This document shows, piece after piece, positions 1 to 8,662 of a stretch of DNA of 19,537 nucleotides. Made by a program: the position numbers and the translations under genes. The notes under the pieces were generated by a model. That model made no database searches. It was not told the DNA's origin and was given only the letters and a program-made list of their open reading frames with translations. The stretch spans positions 23,691 through 43,227 of the forward strand of contig DFPL01000047.1 in NCBI GenBank assembly GCA_002377245.1, in the 5' to 3' direction. Positions within the stretch are counted from its first letter, which is position 1, and the number at the start of each line of letters is the position of its first letter. The stretch comes from Enterobacteriaceae bacterium UBA3516. Its GTDB lineage: Bacteria > Pseudomonadota > Gammaproteobacteria > Enterobacterales > Enterobacteriaceae.

Positions 1-323
1 TTCACCACCCAAAACACCGAATCGCTATGGAGCAATTTTTCCATCCCGGTGTTAAGGCGAGCTTTAATTTCCACATGCGTCAAGTCGTCGGTTAGCGTAG
101 TGCTTTCGACAACCCCCACGTCCACGCTACGGCTTTTGATGGTCGTTTTTCCGCCAACGATACCTTCAGCATTGGTGGTGATGAGTGTGACCTCAGGCCC
201 CTGGTGGCTGTAATGATAAAAGAGGATCCAGGCGCCAATCAGGGCTGTCACGATCGGGAAAATCCATACCGGCGACCAGTTTTTTACTTTCTGCACTTTC
301 GCCTCCCCACTGTTTTTCTCCAT
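1..323 (-). CDS. pqiB: PqiB, MCE-family envelope lipid transport protein (N-terminal part)
   Basis: Only the first 107 codons are in the window; the gene runs off the left edge. The reading begins MEKNSGEAKVQKVKNW, followed by one hydrophobic segment at about residues 17-38, a signal-anchor holding the protein in the inner membrane. The first MCE domain then opens at about residue 43 (GPEVTL...), with GGKTTIKSRSVDVG following. In E. coli PqiB forms a hexameric periplasmic tube thought to carry lipids between inner and outer membranes, together with PqiA (inner membrane) and PqiC (outer-membrane lipoprotein). The ATG lies 3 bases after the pqiA stop. A GAGGAG ribosome-binding site sits inside the pqiA 3' end, so the two are co-transcribed and probably translationally coupled. 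The identification rests on strong recalled similarity to E. coli PqiB and on gene order. Confidence 0.95.
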   Translation of the reverse strand, partial: MEKNSGEAKVQKVKNWSPVWIFPIVTALIGAWILFYHYSHQGPEVTLITTNAEGIVGGKTTIKSRSVDVGVVESTTLTDDLTHVEIKARLNTGMEKLLHSDSVFWVV

Positions 324-326
324 GTC

Positions 327-1580
327 CTACTGCTCCTCATGGCTTGATTCAGGATCCCGGTCCCAGCTAAGACGTGGATCAAACGTCATGGCCGCAAACA
401 TGGTAACGATCACCACTAACGCAAACATTAATGCACCGATGGCCGGATAAATGTTCATCAGCCCACCCATACGTACCAGCGCCGACAAGACGGCAATCAC
501 AAACACATCAATCATCGACCAGCGGCCGACGAACTCCACAATTTCATACACAAAATGCATGCGTTCACTGTCACGCCGCCCGTGCCCTTTTGCATCCCAA
601 CACAGCCAGGCTATCGCAATCATTTTGAGGGTTGGCACCATAATACTGGCAATGAAAATCACCAGTGCCACGGGGTATGAGCCTTCACTCCAGAGCAGCA
701 CAACGCCCGCCAGTATCGTAGATGGCATTTGGTCGCCGAGCAGATCGGTAATCATGATTGGCAGAATATTGGCCGGAAGATAGAGCATGATTGAGGTAAT
801 GAGCAGCGCCATTGTCCATTGCAGGCTGTTCCTGCGCCGGACAAAACCCCGCGTATGGCAACGTGGACAAACCGGATTTTCCGCTGCCACAATCGCCGTG
901 CAGCAGGGGCAACTGCGTAAGCCCTGATGAATACCCGGTACACCCACGCGCAGCGTTTTCGTCACAACGGGTGCGGGTGCGATGTCATCCCATAACCAGT
1001 GGCGGTCAACACACTGCACCGTTCTGAGCTGCAGAATGCAAAACAGACACCACGGGATAAAACTGCTGCCAATACCCACGTCACCATAGGCCATCAGTTT
1101 CACAAAACTCACCAGCACCCCAGCGAGAAAGATTTCCGCCATTCCCCAGGTTCTTAGCTGAAAAAGAATCCGCGCCAGAAAGATTTTGGTGCGTAACGAC
1201 AGCGGAACGCGATTCACCAGTAATAAAATGGTGACCAGGCAAAACGCCGGAACAAACTGGACAAAAAGTAAGAAAAAGGTGCCAAGGCTGGCGTAATCTT
1301 CCGAAAACATCACGCCGGGAATTTGTAGCAGAGTCACCTCACTGGTGACCCCGGCCACTTTCATATTCACAAAGGGGAAAAGATTCGAGAGCAGCAGCAT
1401 GAACAATGCCACCAAAGCATAAGCCGTGGGACGTTGCCGAGGCTCGTCCCATCGCGTGGTCAAAGTGGTGCCACAACGCGGGCATGCCGCCTTGTGGCCA
1501 TGTTGCAACGCTGGCAGCGCGACCAACAGATCACATTGCGTACAGAGAATGTGATGAGTGGCATGATGATGTTCGCACAT
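327..1580 (-). CDS. pqiA: PqiA, inner-membrane partner of the PqiABC lipid transport system
   Basis: The product is 417 residues, the length I recall for E. coli PqiA. It is a polytopic membrane protein built as two similar halves. Each half opens with a cytoplasmic zinc-ribbon-like pair of CxxC motifs (C13/C16 with C33/C36, and C223/C226 with C237/C240), followed by several hydrophobic helices. It belongs to the PqiA/YebS (LetA) family, which works with MCE proteins in trafficking lipids across the envelope. The E. coli operon is inducible by paraquat through SoxRS; I did not find a SoxS site by eye. The start ATG is preceded by AGGAAG at a good distance. It lies 14 bases after the uup stop codon and 3 bases before pqiB, so it belongs to the same transcription unit. 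Confidence 0.96.
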   Translation of the reverse strand: MCEHHHATHHILCTQCDLLVALPALQHGHKAACPRCGTTLTTRWDEPRQRPTAYALVALFMLLLSNLFPFVNMKVAGVTSEVTLLQIPGVMFSEDYASLGTFFLLFVQFVPAFCLVTILLLVNRVPLSLRTKIFLARILFQLRTWGMAEIFLAGVLVSFVKLMAYGDVGIGSSFIPWCLFCILQLRTVQCVDRHWLWDDIAPAPVVTKTLRVGVPGIHQGLRSCPCCTAIVAAENPVCPRCHTRGFVRRRNSLQWTMALLITSIMLYLPANILPIMITDLLGDQMPSTILAGVVLLWSEGSYPVALVIFIASIMVPTLKMIAIAWLCWDAKGHGRRDSERMHFVYEIVEFVGRWSMIDVFVIAVLSALVRMGGLMNIYPAIGALMFALVVIVTMFAAMTFDPRLSWDRDPESSHEEQ

Positions 1581-1594
1581 ACTGGCTTCCTGAA

Positions 1595-3502
1595 TTATGC
1601 GCCGTTTTTAAGAGCCTCCAGCGACTCCCAGCGCTCAAACGCTTCTTCCAGCGCCTGCTCCGCCGAAGCCAGTTCGGCTAAGACTTTTTGCGTATGATCG
1701 TGAGGCTGACTAAAGAAGCTGTTGTCTGCCACCTGAGCCTGCAGCGCTTCCAGCTCTGCTTCCAGCTTTTCCAGTTTTTGTGGCAACTGTTCCAGCTCAC
1801 GTTGCAGGTTATAGCTTAGTTTGTTCGCGCCACGTTTGACAGCCTCAGATTTGGCCACCGCTTGTTCTGCCTCTTTCTTCACTGGCTGCGCTTTGAACGC
1901 CTGCGACGCAGACTGTTGGCCGCGCGCATCGTGATAGCCGCCGACGTACTGACCGATACGGCCGCCGCCTTCGAAGATCCAGCATTCAGTAACGGTATTA
2001 TCAACAAACTGACGGTCGTGGCTCACCAGCATCACGGTGCCCTGATAGCCATCAATCAGCTCTTCAAGCAGTTCCAGGGTTTCGACATCCAGATCGTTTG
2101 TCGGTTCATCGAGAATCAACAGGTTACTGGGTTTCAGGAACAAACGCGCCAGCAGCAGACGGTTACGTTCCCCACCGGACAAAGCGCGTACGGGCGTCAT
2201 TGCGCGTTTTGGGTGGAACAGGAAATCCTGCAGATAACCGAGCACATGGCGCGGTTTACCGTTGACCATCACTTCCTGCTTACCTTCTGCCAGGTTGTCC
2301 ATGACCGTTCTGTCGGGATCGAGTTCAGCGCGGTGTTGGTCAAAGTAGGCCACTTCAAGTTTGGTGCCGCAGTGAACGCGACCGCTGTCTGCCTAGAACT
2401 GACTTAGCATCAATTTCAGCAACGTGGTTTTACCGCAGCCGTTAGGCCCAATCAGGGCAATTTTGTCGCCACGCTGGACCTGCGCGGAGAAATTTTTCAC
2501 CAGCACTTTGCCATCGACCTGGTAATCAACATTTTCCATTTCGAAGACGATTTTGCCGGAACGGGAGGCTTCCTCGACCTGCATTTTCGCGCTGCCCATC
2601 ACTTCACGGCGCTGGCTACGTTCATTACGCATCGCTTTCAGTGCGCGCACGCGGCCTTCGTTACGTGTACGGCGCGCTTTGATACCCTGGCGAATCCATA
2701 CTTCTTCCTGCGCCAGCTTGCGATCGAACTCCGCATTTTGCAGTTCTTCAACGCGCAGGTTCTCTTCTTTTTCCAGCAGATAGGTGTCGTAATCGCCCGG
2801 ATAGGTCACCAGTTTGCCGCGATCGAGATCGACAATGCGTGTCGCCATGTTGCGAATAAAGGAACGGTCGTGCGAGATGAAAATGATCGTCCCGCTGAAG
2901 GTTTTCAGGAATCCTTCCAGCCAGTCGATGGTTTCAATATCAAGGTGGTTAGTTGGTTCATCGAGGAGCAGCACGCGTGGCCCGCTGACCAGTGCGCGGC
3001 CCAGCGCAGCTTTACGCAACCAGCCGCCGGAAAGGGAGGCCAGCGGCATATCCGCCTCCAGCCCGAGTTGCGCCAGCACCTCGTTGATACGACTTTCAAG
3101 CTGCCACAGACCATGATGGTCAAGCAGATCCTGCAGGCGTGCCATCTCGCTGAGGTTTTTATCGCTCGGATCGGTCATCACCAGATGGGAAATGTCGTGG
3201 TAGCGTTTGAGATACTCCGCCTGCTCTTCAATCCCCTCGGCCACGAAGTCGTAGACACTGCCGCTCACATTACGCGGTGGGTCCTGCTGCAAACGTGCGA
3301 CAACCAGATCCTGCTCATAAACAATGCGACCATCATCCAGGCCTTGTTCACGATTAAGGATTTTCATGAGGGTTGATTTGCCCGCGCCGTTACGACCAAC
3401 GAGACAGACGCGTTCGTTTTCTTCGATATGCAACTCAGCATTATCGAGGAGAGGGGCATCGCTGAAAGACAGCCATGCGCCATGCATACTGATTAATGAC
3501 AT
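1595..3502 (-). pseudogene. uup: Uup, ABC-F ATPase, interrupted by an in-frame amber codon
   Basis: End to end this is 636 codons in one frame, matching full-length Uup (635 residues), but codon 370 is TAG (2393-2395). Before it lies the first ABC domain: Walker A GRNGAGKS at 36-43, signature LSGG at 157-160, Walker B LLLDEP at 178-183. The charged ABC-F linker at about 230-315 and the second Walker A (GPNGCGKT, 352-359) follow. After the stop come the second signature LSGGERNR, LLILDEPTNDLD and a C-terminal coiled coil, all well kept. The E. coli protein reads Q-L-Q-A-D-S-G here; this sequence reads Q-F-stop-A-D-S-G, consistent with a two-base change (TTGCAG to TTCTAG) and no frameshift. Uup acts at the ribosome and affects transposon precise excision and growth competition. 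A 369-residue product with one complete ATPase site is expected, and the second part lacks an obvious start. Sequencing error, recent inactivation or amber suppression are all possible. The ATG has AAAGGA overlapping the rlmL stop, 12 bases away. Confidence 0.93.
2393..2395 (-). other. Premature amber stop codon in uup
   Basis: The plus strand reads CTA, so the coding strand reads TAG, at codon 370 of uup. The frame is open on both sides and the downstream residues A-D-S-G-R-V-H continue the family sequence. A CTAG tetranucleotide, usually under-represented in enteric genomes, is created at the site. Confidence 0.95.
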
Positions 3503-3514
3503 TTATTTATCCTT

Positions 3515-5623
3515 TCAGGCTGAGGTAATCAGCCAGCAGTTATGGATTTGGCGATTACGGGCAAAATCTTGCGATTGCGTTTTTTGGGTGATTTCTTGTG
3601 CTTTTAACCCAAGCTCTGCCAGTCCGTCGAGATCCATGCGGAAACCGCGTTTGTTGTTAGAGAACATGATAGTGCCGCCTTTACGCAGCATACGTTTGAG
3701 ATCTTTCATTAACGCCAGGTGATCGCGCTGGACGTCAAATGACTCTTCCATTCGTTTCGAGTTGGAGAACGTTGGCGGATCGATAAAGATCAGATCGAAC
3801 TGTTCGTTAGTCTCGCGCAACCAGCCCAGCACATCCGCCTGCAGCAAACGATGTGCACGGCCGCTCAGGCCATTAAGACGCAGGTTACGCTCTGCCCACT
3901 CCAGATAGGTGCGGGACATATCAACCGTGGTCGTGCTTTTCGCTCCGCCAAGACCCGCGTGAACGCTGGCACTGCCGGTGTACGCAAACAGATTGAGGAA
4001 ATCTTTTCCCTTGCTCATCTGCCCGAGCATACGACGGGCGATACGGTGGTCAAGGAACAGGCCGGTATCAAGATAATCCGTCAGGTTGACCCACAGGCGC
4101 GCGTTGTATTCGCCGACCTCCAGGAACTCGCCCTTCTCGTTCATTTTCTGATACTGATTGGTGCCTTTCTGCCGTTCACGGGTTTTCAGCACCAGTTTAT
4201 TCGGTGCGATTTCCAGGACGGCGATGGTGGCAGCAATGATATCGAACAGGCGCTGACGGGCTTTATTCGCATCAATGGTTTTCGGGGCAGCATATTCCTG
4301 AACAACGACCCATTCACCGTAGCGGTCAACGGCAACATTGTAATCTGGCAGATCGGCATCATACAGGCGATAGCATTCAATGCCTTCCTGTCGTGCCCAC
4401 TTCTCCAGCTTTTTAACATTCTTGCGCAGACGGTTGGCATAATCGTCTGCCATTGACGGCGCACGCACTTCACCGGTGTTTTCAGCCAGATGATAGTTTT
4501 TCTGCACGCAGTCCAGTGGACCGTTTTTAGCCTTGAACTGGCGGTCAGCACGCAATTGCAGGCAGTTAAGCAAATCGACAGAAGCGCTGAATAAGGAGAG
4601 ATTCCAGCCGCCAAACTGCAATTTAAGGGTGCGCCCCAGCAAGCTATGCAGGGCGATGAGCGCCGGTTCGCTCTCCAGGCGCTCACCGTAAGGCGGGTTG
4701 CTGATGATTGTGCCATACGGCCCCTTAGGCAGCGGATTGGTCAGTTTTGCTGCATCCTTCACCTCAAAAGTGACCAGGTCGGCAATACCAGCGCGGCGGG
4801 CGTTGCGCTGCGCGCGCTCAATCACGCGTGCGTCGTTGTCAGAACCATAAAAATGGGACTGATAGTCAGCAAGCCCTTTACGCGCACGGACCTGCGCATC
4901 TGCTTTCACTTCCTGCCAGAGCGTTTCGTCATGCTGCGCCCAACCGCTAAAGCCCCAGTGACCACGGTGCAGACCAGGGGCACGATCGGTCGCCCACATC
5001 GCGGCTTCGATCAATAGCGTACCGGAACCACACATTGGATCCAGCAGCGGTGTTCCCGGCTGCCAGCCGGAACGCATGACGATTGCCGCCGCCAGGTTTT
5101 CTTTGATCGGTGCGATACCAGTGCGATCGCGGTAGCCACGCAGATGTAGACCTTCGCCGCTCAGATCCAGAGAGATGTGTGCCGTCTCTTTATTCAGCCA
5201 GACGTTAATACGCAGATCGGGCTGCTCACGATCGACATTGGGTCGCGGTAAATTTTTACGCGTGAAGCTGTCAACGATGGCATCTTTCACTTTCAGTGCG
5301 CCATACTGACTGTTTCGGATCTCGTCGTTCAGCCCGCTGAAGTGCACGGCAAAGGTCGCATCGGTGTTGAAAATCTCCGTCCAGTTGATCGCCTGCACGC
5401 CCAGGTAGAGATCAAGATCGCTATACACCTTGCACTCACCCAGCGGCATCATAATGCGCGAGGCCAGACGGCTCCACATCAGGCTTGCATAGACAAGCCG
5501 GGTGTCACCATGGAAATGGACGCCCCCCTGAACCACTTGGCACTCTGTAGCACCCAGGTTTTCCAGTTCAGTTTTTAACAGCTCTTCCAGCCCACGGGCC
5601 GTACTGGCAAACAGAGAAATCAT
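3515..5623 (-). CDS. rlmL: RlmL (RlmKL), bifunctional 23S rRNA methyltransferase
   Basis: The product is 702 residues, the size of E. coli RlmKL. It is a cytoplasmic fusion enzyme that makes m2G2445 (RlmL half) and m7G2069 (RlmK half) in 23S rRNA using S-adenosylmethionine. An N-terminal THUMP RNA-binding region (about 45-155) precedes the RlmL methyltransferase, with the SAM loop DPMCGSGT at 195-202 and catalytic NPPY at 309-312. The C-terminal RlmK half has a second SAM loop, NLFAYTGSAS at 544-553, and DPP at 615-617. All catalytic motifs are present, so the gene looks intact. It is the first gene of a unit continuing into uup and pqiAB, and is divergent from ycbX across 99 bases that hold a strong promoter. 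Confidence 0.97.
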   Translation of the reverse strand: MISLFASTARGLEELLKTELENLGATECQVVQGGVHFHGDTRLVYASLMWSRLASRIMMPLGECKVYSDLDLYLGVQAINWTEIFNTDATFAVHFSGLNDEIRNSQYGALKVKDAIVDSFTRKNLPRPNVDREQPDLRINVWLNKETAHISLDLSGEGLHLRGYRDRTGIAPIKENLAAAIVMRSGWQPGTPLLDPMCGSGTLLIEAAMWATDRAPGLHRGHWGFSGWAQHDETLWQEVKADAQVRARKGLADYQSHFYGSDNDARVIERAQRNARRAGIADLVTFEVKDAAKLTNPLPKGPYGTIISNPPYGERLESEPALIALHSLLGRTLKLQFGGWNLSLFSASVDLLNCLQLRADRQFKAKNGPLDCVQKNYHLAENTGEVRAPSMADDYANRLRKNVKKLEKWARQEGIECYRLYDADLPDYNVAVDRYGEWVVVQEYAAPKTIDANKARQRLFDIIAATIAVLEIAPNKLVLKTRERQKGTNQYQKMNEKGEFLEVGEYNARLWVNLTDYLDTGLFLDHRIARRMLGQMSKGKDFLNLFAYTGSASVHAGLGGAKSTTTVDMSRTYLEWAERNLRLNGLSGRAHRLLQADVLGWLRETNEQFDLIFIDPPTFSNSKRMEESFDVQRDHLALMKDLKRMLRKGGTIMFSNNKRGFRMDLDGLAELGLKAQEITQKTQSQDFARNRQIHNCWLITSA

Positions 5624-5656
5624 AAGGTCACTTAACTTTGAAGAAAATTGTTGCGC

Positions 5657-5684
5657 ATTATAGCCAATCTGGCGTGCATGTCAT
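5657..5684 (-). promoter_or_regulatory. Sigma-70 promoter for rlmL-uup-pqiAB
   Basis: Read on the minus strand there is ATGACA (5684-5679, five of six consensus bases), a 16-base spacer and TATAAT (5662-5657, perfect). The start codon of rlmL is 34 bases beyond the -10 hexamer. This is inferred from sequence only. Confidence 0.75.
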
Positions 5685-5722
5685 AAAGTTGAGGGCTTAT
5701 TTTCGTCGTCAGAGGAATTAGC

Positions 5723-6832
5723 GTGGCAACGCTCTCGCGTCTTTTTATTCACCCGGTTAAATCTATGCGCGGAATTGGCCTGACACACGCGCTGGCAGAC
5801 AGCAGTGGTTTATCATTTGACCGCGTTTTTATGGTCACGCAAAAAGATGGCACCTTTATTACCGCGCGCCAGTATCCGCAGATGGTTCGCTTTCTCCCCT
5901 CTCCCCTTACTGATGGTCTGCATTTAACCGCGCCAGATGGCACCAGTGCGGTGGTACGTTTCGCTGATTTTGCCCCGCAGGGCGAACCGACCGAGGTCTG
6001 GGGGAACCATTTCACCGCTCTGGTCGCACCCGATGCCATTAATCTCTGGCTCAGTGGCTTTTTTGGCCGGGAAGTACAGTTACGCTGGGTGGGCCCACAA
6101 CTGACGCGCCGGGTAAAACGTTTTGACGATGTCCCGCTCTCCTTCGCCGATGGTTTTCCCTTCTTACTGACCAACGAAGCGTCGCTGCGCGATCTGCAGC
6201 ACCGCTGCCCGGCAAGCGTGACGATGGAGCAATTTCGCCCCAACCTCGTGGTCACTGGCGCACCAGCCTGGGAAGAAGATAGCTGGAAAGTGATTCGTAT
6301 TGGCGAAGTCATTTTTGATGTGGTTAAACCTTGCAGCCGCTGCGTGTTTACGACCGTCAGTCCGGAACGGGGGCAAAAGCATCCGGCGGGTGAACCACTC
6401 ACCACGTTAACGGGTTTTCGCACCGCCCAGGACAATGGCGATGTCGATTTCGGGCAAAATTTAATCGCCCGCAACAGCGGCGTTGTCCGTGTTGGCGATG
6501 AGGTTGTCGTTCTGAGCCGCGCCCCGGCCAAACCCTATGGCGCAGGCAAGGTCGCAGAAGCCGTTGAAGCGGAACCGCAAGCGGCAGGCGAGGTCGATAT
6601 TGTCTGGAAAGGGCAGAAATTCCGTGGGAATAATCAGCAGATATTACTTGAACAGCTGGAAAACCAGGGCATCCGCGTCCCCTACTCTTGTCGGGCGGGG
6701 ATCTGTGGCTGCTGTCGTATGACGCTTATCGAAGGTGAAGTGAGCCCATTAAAGAAATCAGCCGTTTCCGCTGACGGTACAATTCTGAGTTGCAGCTGTG
6801 TACCCAAAACATCGTTACGACTGGAAAGTTAA
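5723..6832 (+). CDS. ycbX: YcbX, MOSC-domain molybdenum protein with 2Fe-2S domain
   Basis: The product is 369 residues, the E. coli length. An N-terminal MOSC beta-barrel region is followed by the MOSC domain, with C204 and C207 in KPCSRCVF; a conserved Cys of this kind is the presumed molybdenum cofactor ligand. The C-terminal 2Fe-2S ferredoxin domain has the pattern Cx4Cx2C at C323, C328 and C331, with the fourth Cys at 357 or 359. In E. coli YcbX detoxifies N-hydroxylated base analogues such as 6-N-hydroxylaminopurine in a molybdenum-cofactor-dependent way, with CysJ as likely electron donor. The start is GTG at 5723, chosen because AGAGGA at 5711-5716 sits six bases upstream and the sequence MATLSRLFIHPVKS matches the family start. 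It converges on zapC with overlapping stop codons. Confidence 0.96.
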   Translation: MATLSRLFIHPVKSMRGIGLTHALADSSGLSFDRVFMVTQKDGTFITARQYPQMVRFLPSPLTDGLHLTAPDGTSAVVRFADFAPQGEPTEVWGNHFTALVAPDAINLWLSGFFGREVQLRWVGPQLTRRVKRFDDVPLSFADGFPFLLTNEASLRDLQHRCPASVTMEQFRPNLVVTGAPAWEEDSWKVIRIGEVIFDVVKPCSRCVFTTVSPERGQKHPAGEPLTTLTGFRTAQDNGDVDFGQNLIARNSGVVRVGDEVVVLSRAPAKPYGAGKVAEAVEAEPQAAGEVDIVWKGQKFRGNNQQILLEQLENQGIRVPYSCRAGICGCCRMTLIEGEVSPLKKSAVSADGTILSCSCVPKTSLRLES

Positions 6833-7371
6833 ACCGCCTGCTCAAAGCTGAAGCTGTCAATGTGACATTGCGGCTTCAGTCGGTCATTCATTACTTTAAT
6901 GGCATCACCCAACTGCATGGTGCGCCCGGCAATCACCACACCGGGTTGCGCCAGTAGGCAAAGTGCTGCGTTTTCGCCGGACTCGACCACCAGCAAATTC
7001 ACTGATTCACCGGTATCACTTAACGAAACGCTGGCGGCCATGCCTGCAGCAGGAGACCACGGTGCGTTGTGGTTCTGGAAGTGCCAGCTTTTGGGCATTT
7101 GCGGTTTCAGGAAGCGAATGGCGACCAACGCATTAAGTACCAGCTCTGCACGCTGCTCATTAGATAGCATCAAATCACGGCATTTCTCATCAAAGGAGAA
7201 AAAGAGTGCGGCATCATCAACACAAAAACCACTGGGAGAAAACGCATCAGGGGTAAGCATTTTGCGGGCAAACCGTGAGCGGAAAATCATGCCGTTGGCT
7301 AAATCGAGCATCATACGATCGTGCTCATCATCAAAAAACCAACGCCAGTTATCATCAGGTTTAATTCGCAT
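6829..7371 (-). CDS. zapC: ZapC, FtsZ-ring stabilising cell division protein
   Basis: The product is 180 residues, the E. coli length, and starts MRIKPDDNWRWFFDDEHDRM. ZapC is a cytoplasmic protein that binds FtsZ and promotes bundling of protofilaments at the division site. No catalytic motif is expected. The middle (VNLLVVESGENAALCLLAQP) is the best kept part compared with the E. coli sequence I recall. It lies downstream of pyrD in the same direction with 168 bases between, so it may have its own promoter or receive pyrD read-through. Its TAA overlaps the ycbX TAA. Confidence 0.95.
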   Translation of the reverse strand: MRIKPDDNWRWFFDDEHDRMMLDLANGMIFRSRFARKMLTPDAFSPSGFCVDDAALFFSFDEKCRDLMLSNEQRAELVLNALVAIRFLKPQMPKSWHFQNHNAPWSPAAGMAASVSLSDTGESVNLLVVESGENAALCLLAQPGVVIAGRTMQLGDAIKVMNDRLKPQCHIDSFSFEQAV

Positions 7372-7491
7372 GCTGTTCTCCCCTCCCCGTATTCATCCCT
7401 GACCCTAAAGTCCTTTTTGCCGCTTCGCTTATTACCAAATTAAGAAAAGACTAAAATGTACAAATTAGCAACAATGAGGGAATATAAATCA

Positions 7492-7517
7492 ACCAGGACT
7501 CGAAATAAAGCCCTGGT
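7492..7517 (-). repeat. Inverted repeat between pyrD and zapC
   Basis: ACCAGG at 7492-7497 pairs with CCTGGT at 7512-7517, with CT/AG pairing further in past one mismatch. It lies just after the pyrD stop. There is no T-run beyond it, so intrinsic termination would be weak; it may instead protect or process the pyrD transcript. The rest of the 7372-7539 gap is AT-rich and shows no gene. Confidence 0.4.
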
Positions 7518-7539
7518 AAGGCAAATCAGAGAGAAAAGA

Positions 7540-8550
7540 TTAGATATGAGAGATGATTTCTTTAATCAACGGCGGACCTTTAAAAATAAAGCCAGAATAG
7601 ATCTGCACCAGTGATGCCCCTGCTTCGAGCTTCTCGCGGGCGGCAATCACAGAATCGATGCCGCCCACACCGACAATCGGCAAACGACCTTTTAATTCTC
7701 CGGAGAGACGACGAATAATTTCTGTACTTTTTAATTGCAGCGGACGACCACTCAACCCACCCGTTTCATCACAATGTTTCATTCCCTGAACCAACGATCT
7801 TTCGAGCGTGGTATTGGTCGCAATGACGCCATCAATATTGTGGCGAACTAAACTGTCAGCGACCTGGATCAATTCCTCTTCAGAAAGATCCGGGGCGATC
7901 TTCACGGCGACAGGAACATATTTATGGTGAATCTGTTGCAGCGCAGATTGCTTATTTTTTATCGCCATTAACAGGTCATCCAGCGCTTCGCCATATTGTA
8001 ACGTGCGCAGGCCTGGCGTATTTGGCGAGGAAATATTAATAGCAATGTAACCGGCGTAAGCATAGATTTTTTCCATGCAAATCAGGTAGTCATCTTTGCC
8101 CTGCTCGACAGGTGTATCTTTATTTTTGCCGATATTAATGCCGAGCACGCCATCGAAATGGGCTTTTTTCACGTTTTCGACGAGGTTATCAACGCCGTGG
8201 TTATTAAAGCCCATTCGGTTGATTAATCCCTCCGCATCCACCAGACGGAAGATACGTGGCTTGTCGTTACCCGGCTGCGGACGCGGCGTGACAGTGCCAA
8301 TTTCAATCGCACCAAAACCCATTGCGCCCAGGGCATCAATGCATTCACCGTTTTTATCAAGCCCGGCCGCCAGACCGAGCGGATTTTTAAACGTCAGGCC
8401 CATGCATTGCACCGGTTTTTCCGGCAGACGCTGACGCACAAGCGCTTCGAGCGGCGTTCCTGAGATACGACGTAATTGCTGGAAGGTAAATTCATGAGCG
8501 CGCTCGGGATCGAGCTGAAAAAGGGCTTTACGAACGAAGGGGTAGTACAT
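7540..8550 (-). CDS. pyrD: PyrD, class 2 (quinone-linked) dihydroorotate dehydrogenase
   Basis: The enzyme oxidises dihydroorotate to orotate, the fourth step of pyrimidine synthesis, at the inner face of the cytoplasmic membrane, passing electrons through FMN to quinone. The 336-residue product matches the E. coli length. Visible motifs include the N-terminal membrane-associating helix region (MYYPFVRKALFQLDPERAHEF), GLAAGLDKNGE, INISSPNTPG with catalytic S175, and the FMN-phosphate region VGVGGIDS. The frame is open upstream to 8577, but the ATG at 8548-8550 is chosen. AGGAGAG sits just before it, the family begins MYYP, and the longer version would start inside the regulatory hairpin. Confidence 0.97.
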   Translation of the reverse strand: MYYPFVRKALFQLDPERAHEFTFQQLRRISGTPLEALVRQRLPEKPVQCMGLTFKNPLGLAAGLDKNGECIDALGAMGFGAIEIGTVTPRPQPGNDKPRIFRLVDAEGLINRMGFNNHGVDNLVENVKKAHFDGVLGINIGKNKDTPVEQGKDDYLICMEKIYAYAGYIAINISSPNTPGLRTLQYGEALDDLLMAIKNKQSALQQIHHKYVPVAVKIAPDLSEEELIQVADSLVRHNIDGVIATNTTLERSLVQGMKHCDETGGLSGRPLQLKSTEIIRRLSGELKGRLPIVGVGGIDSVIAAREKLEAGASLVQIYSGFIFKGPPLIKEIISHI

Positions 8551-8565
8551 GAACTCTCCTGGATT

Positions 8566-8583
8566 CCCGGTGTGCAAACCGGG
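8566..8583 (-). promoter_or_regulatory. pyrD leader hairpin for CTP/GTP start-site switching
   Basis: On the transcript, CCCGGT (8583-8578) pairs with ACCGGG (8571-8566) around a six-base loop, ending a few bases before the AGGAGAG ribosome-binding site. The likely start points lie in CCCCCGG (8585-8579), six to ten bases past the -10. In E. coli and Salmonella, starts at C (high CTP) give a transcript that folds and hides the ribosome site, while starts at G (low CTP) lack the hairpin and are translated. The same arrangement is visible here. Confidence 0.85.
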
Positions 8584-8588
8584 GGCGT

Positions 8589-8617
8589 ATTATCTGTGAT
8601 TCGTTGGGAAAAGGGAA
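8589..8617 (-). promoter_or_regulatory. Likely pyrD promoter
   Basis: GATAAT (8594-8589 on the minus strand) is the -10 hexamer. A weak -35, TTCCCT (8617-8612), lies 17 bases upstream. The placement fits the C/G start region that follows. Confidence 0.6.
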
Positions 8618-8646
8618 TTGACCTGGGGCAAAAAAACGTTAACTGA

Positions 8647-8662
8647 ACGCAATCGTTTCCCT
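8647..8662. promoter_or_regulatory. PurR-like operator upstream of pyrD
   Basis: ACGCAATCGTTTCCCT matches the PurR consensus ACGCAAACGTTTGCGT at 13 of 16 positions, including the central CGTTT. pyrD is a known PurR target in E. coli. The box lies about 70 bases upstream of the pyrD start point and about 145 bases before ssuE. Binding is inferred. Confidence 0.6.

Noticed and set aside
2738..3376. A 212-codon plus-strand open frame opposite uup (and similar ones at 1862-2407 and 3851-4456)
   Set aside because: These mirror conserved uup and rlmL codons, have no ribosome-binding site, and overlap genes with strong family motifs.
1595..3502. uup as two separate genes or a frameshifted gene
   Set aside because: Both parts are in the same frame and sum to exactly the normal length, so one nonsense codon explains the break. 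The second part has only a GTG without a clear ribosome site at 2353.
5749..6531. A 260-codon open frame on the minus strand opposite ycbX
   Set aside because: It is a shadow of the ycbX coding frame. It is rich in Arg, Ser and Pro, has no recognisable domain, and ycbX is clearly the real gene.
8551..8577. Nine-codon N-terminal extension of PyrD
   Set aside because: It would start inside the regulatory hairpin, lacks a ribosome site, and the family begins at MYYP with AGGAGAG just before it.
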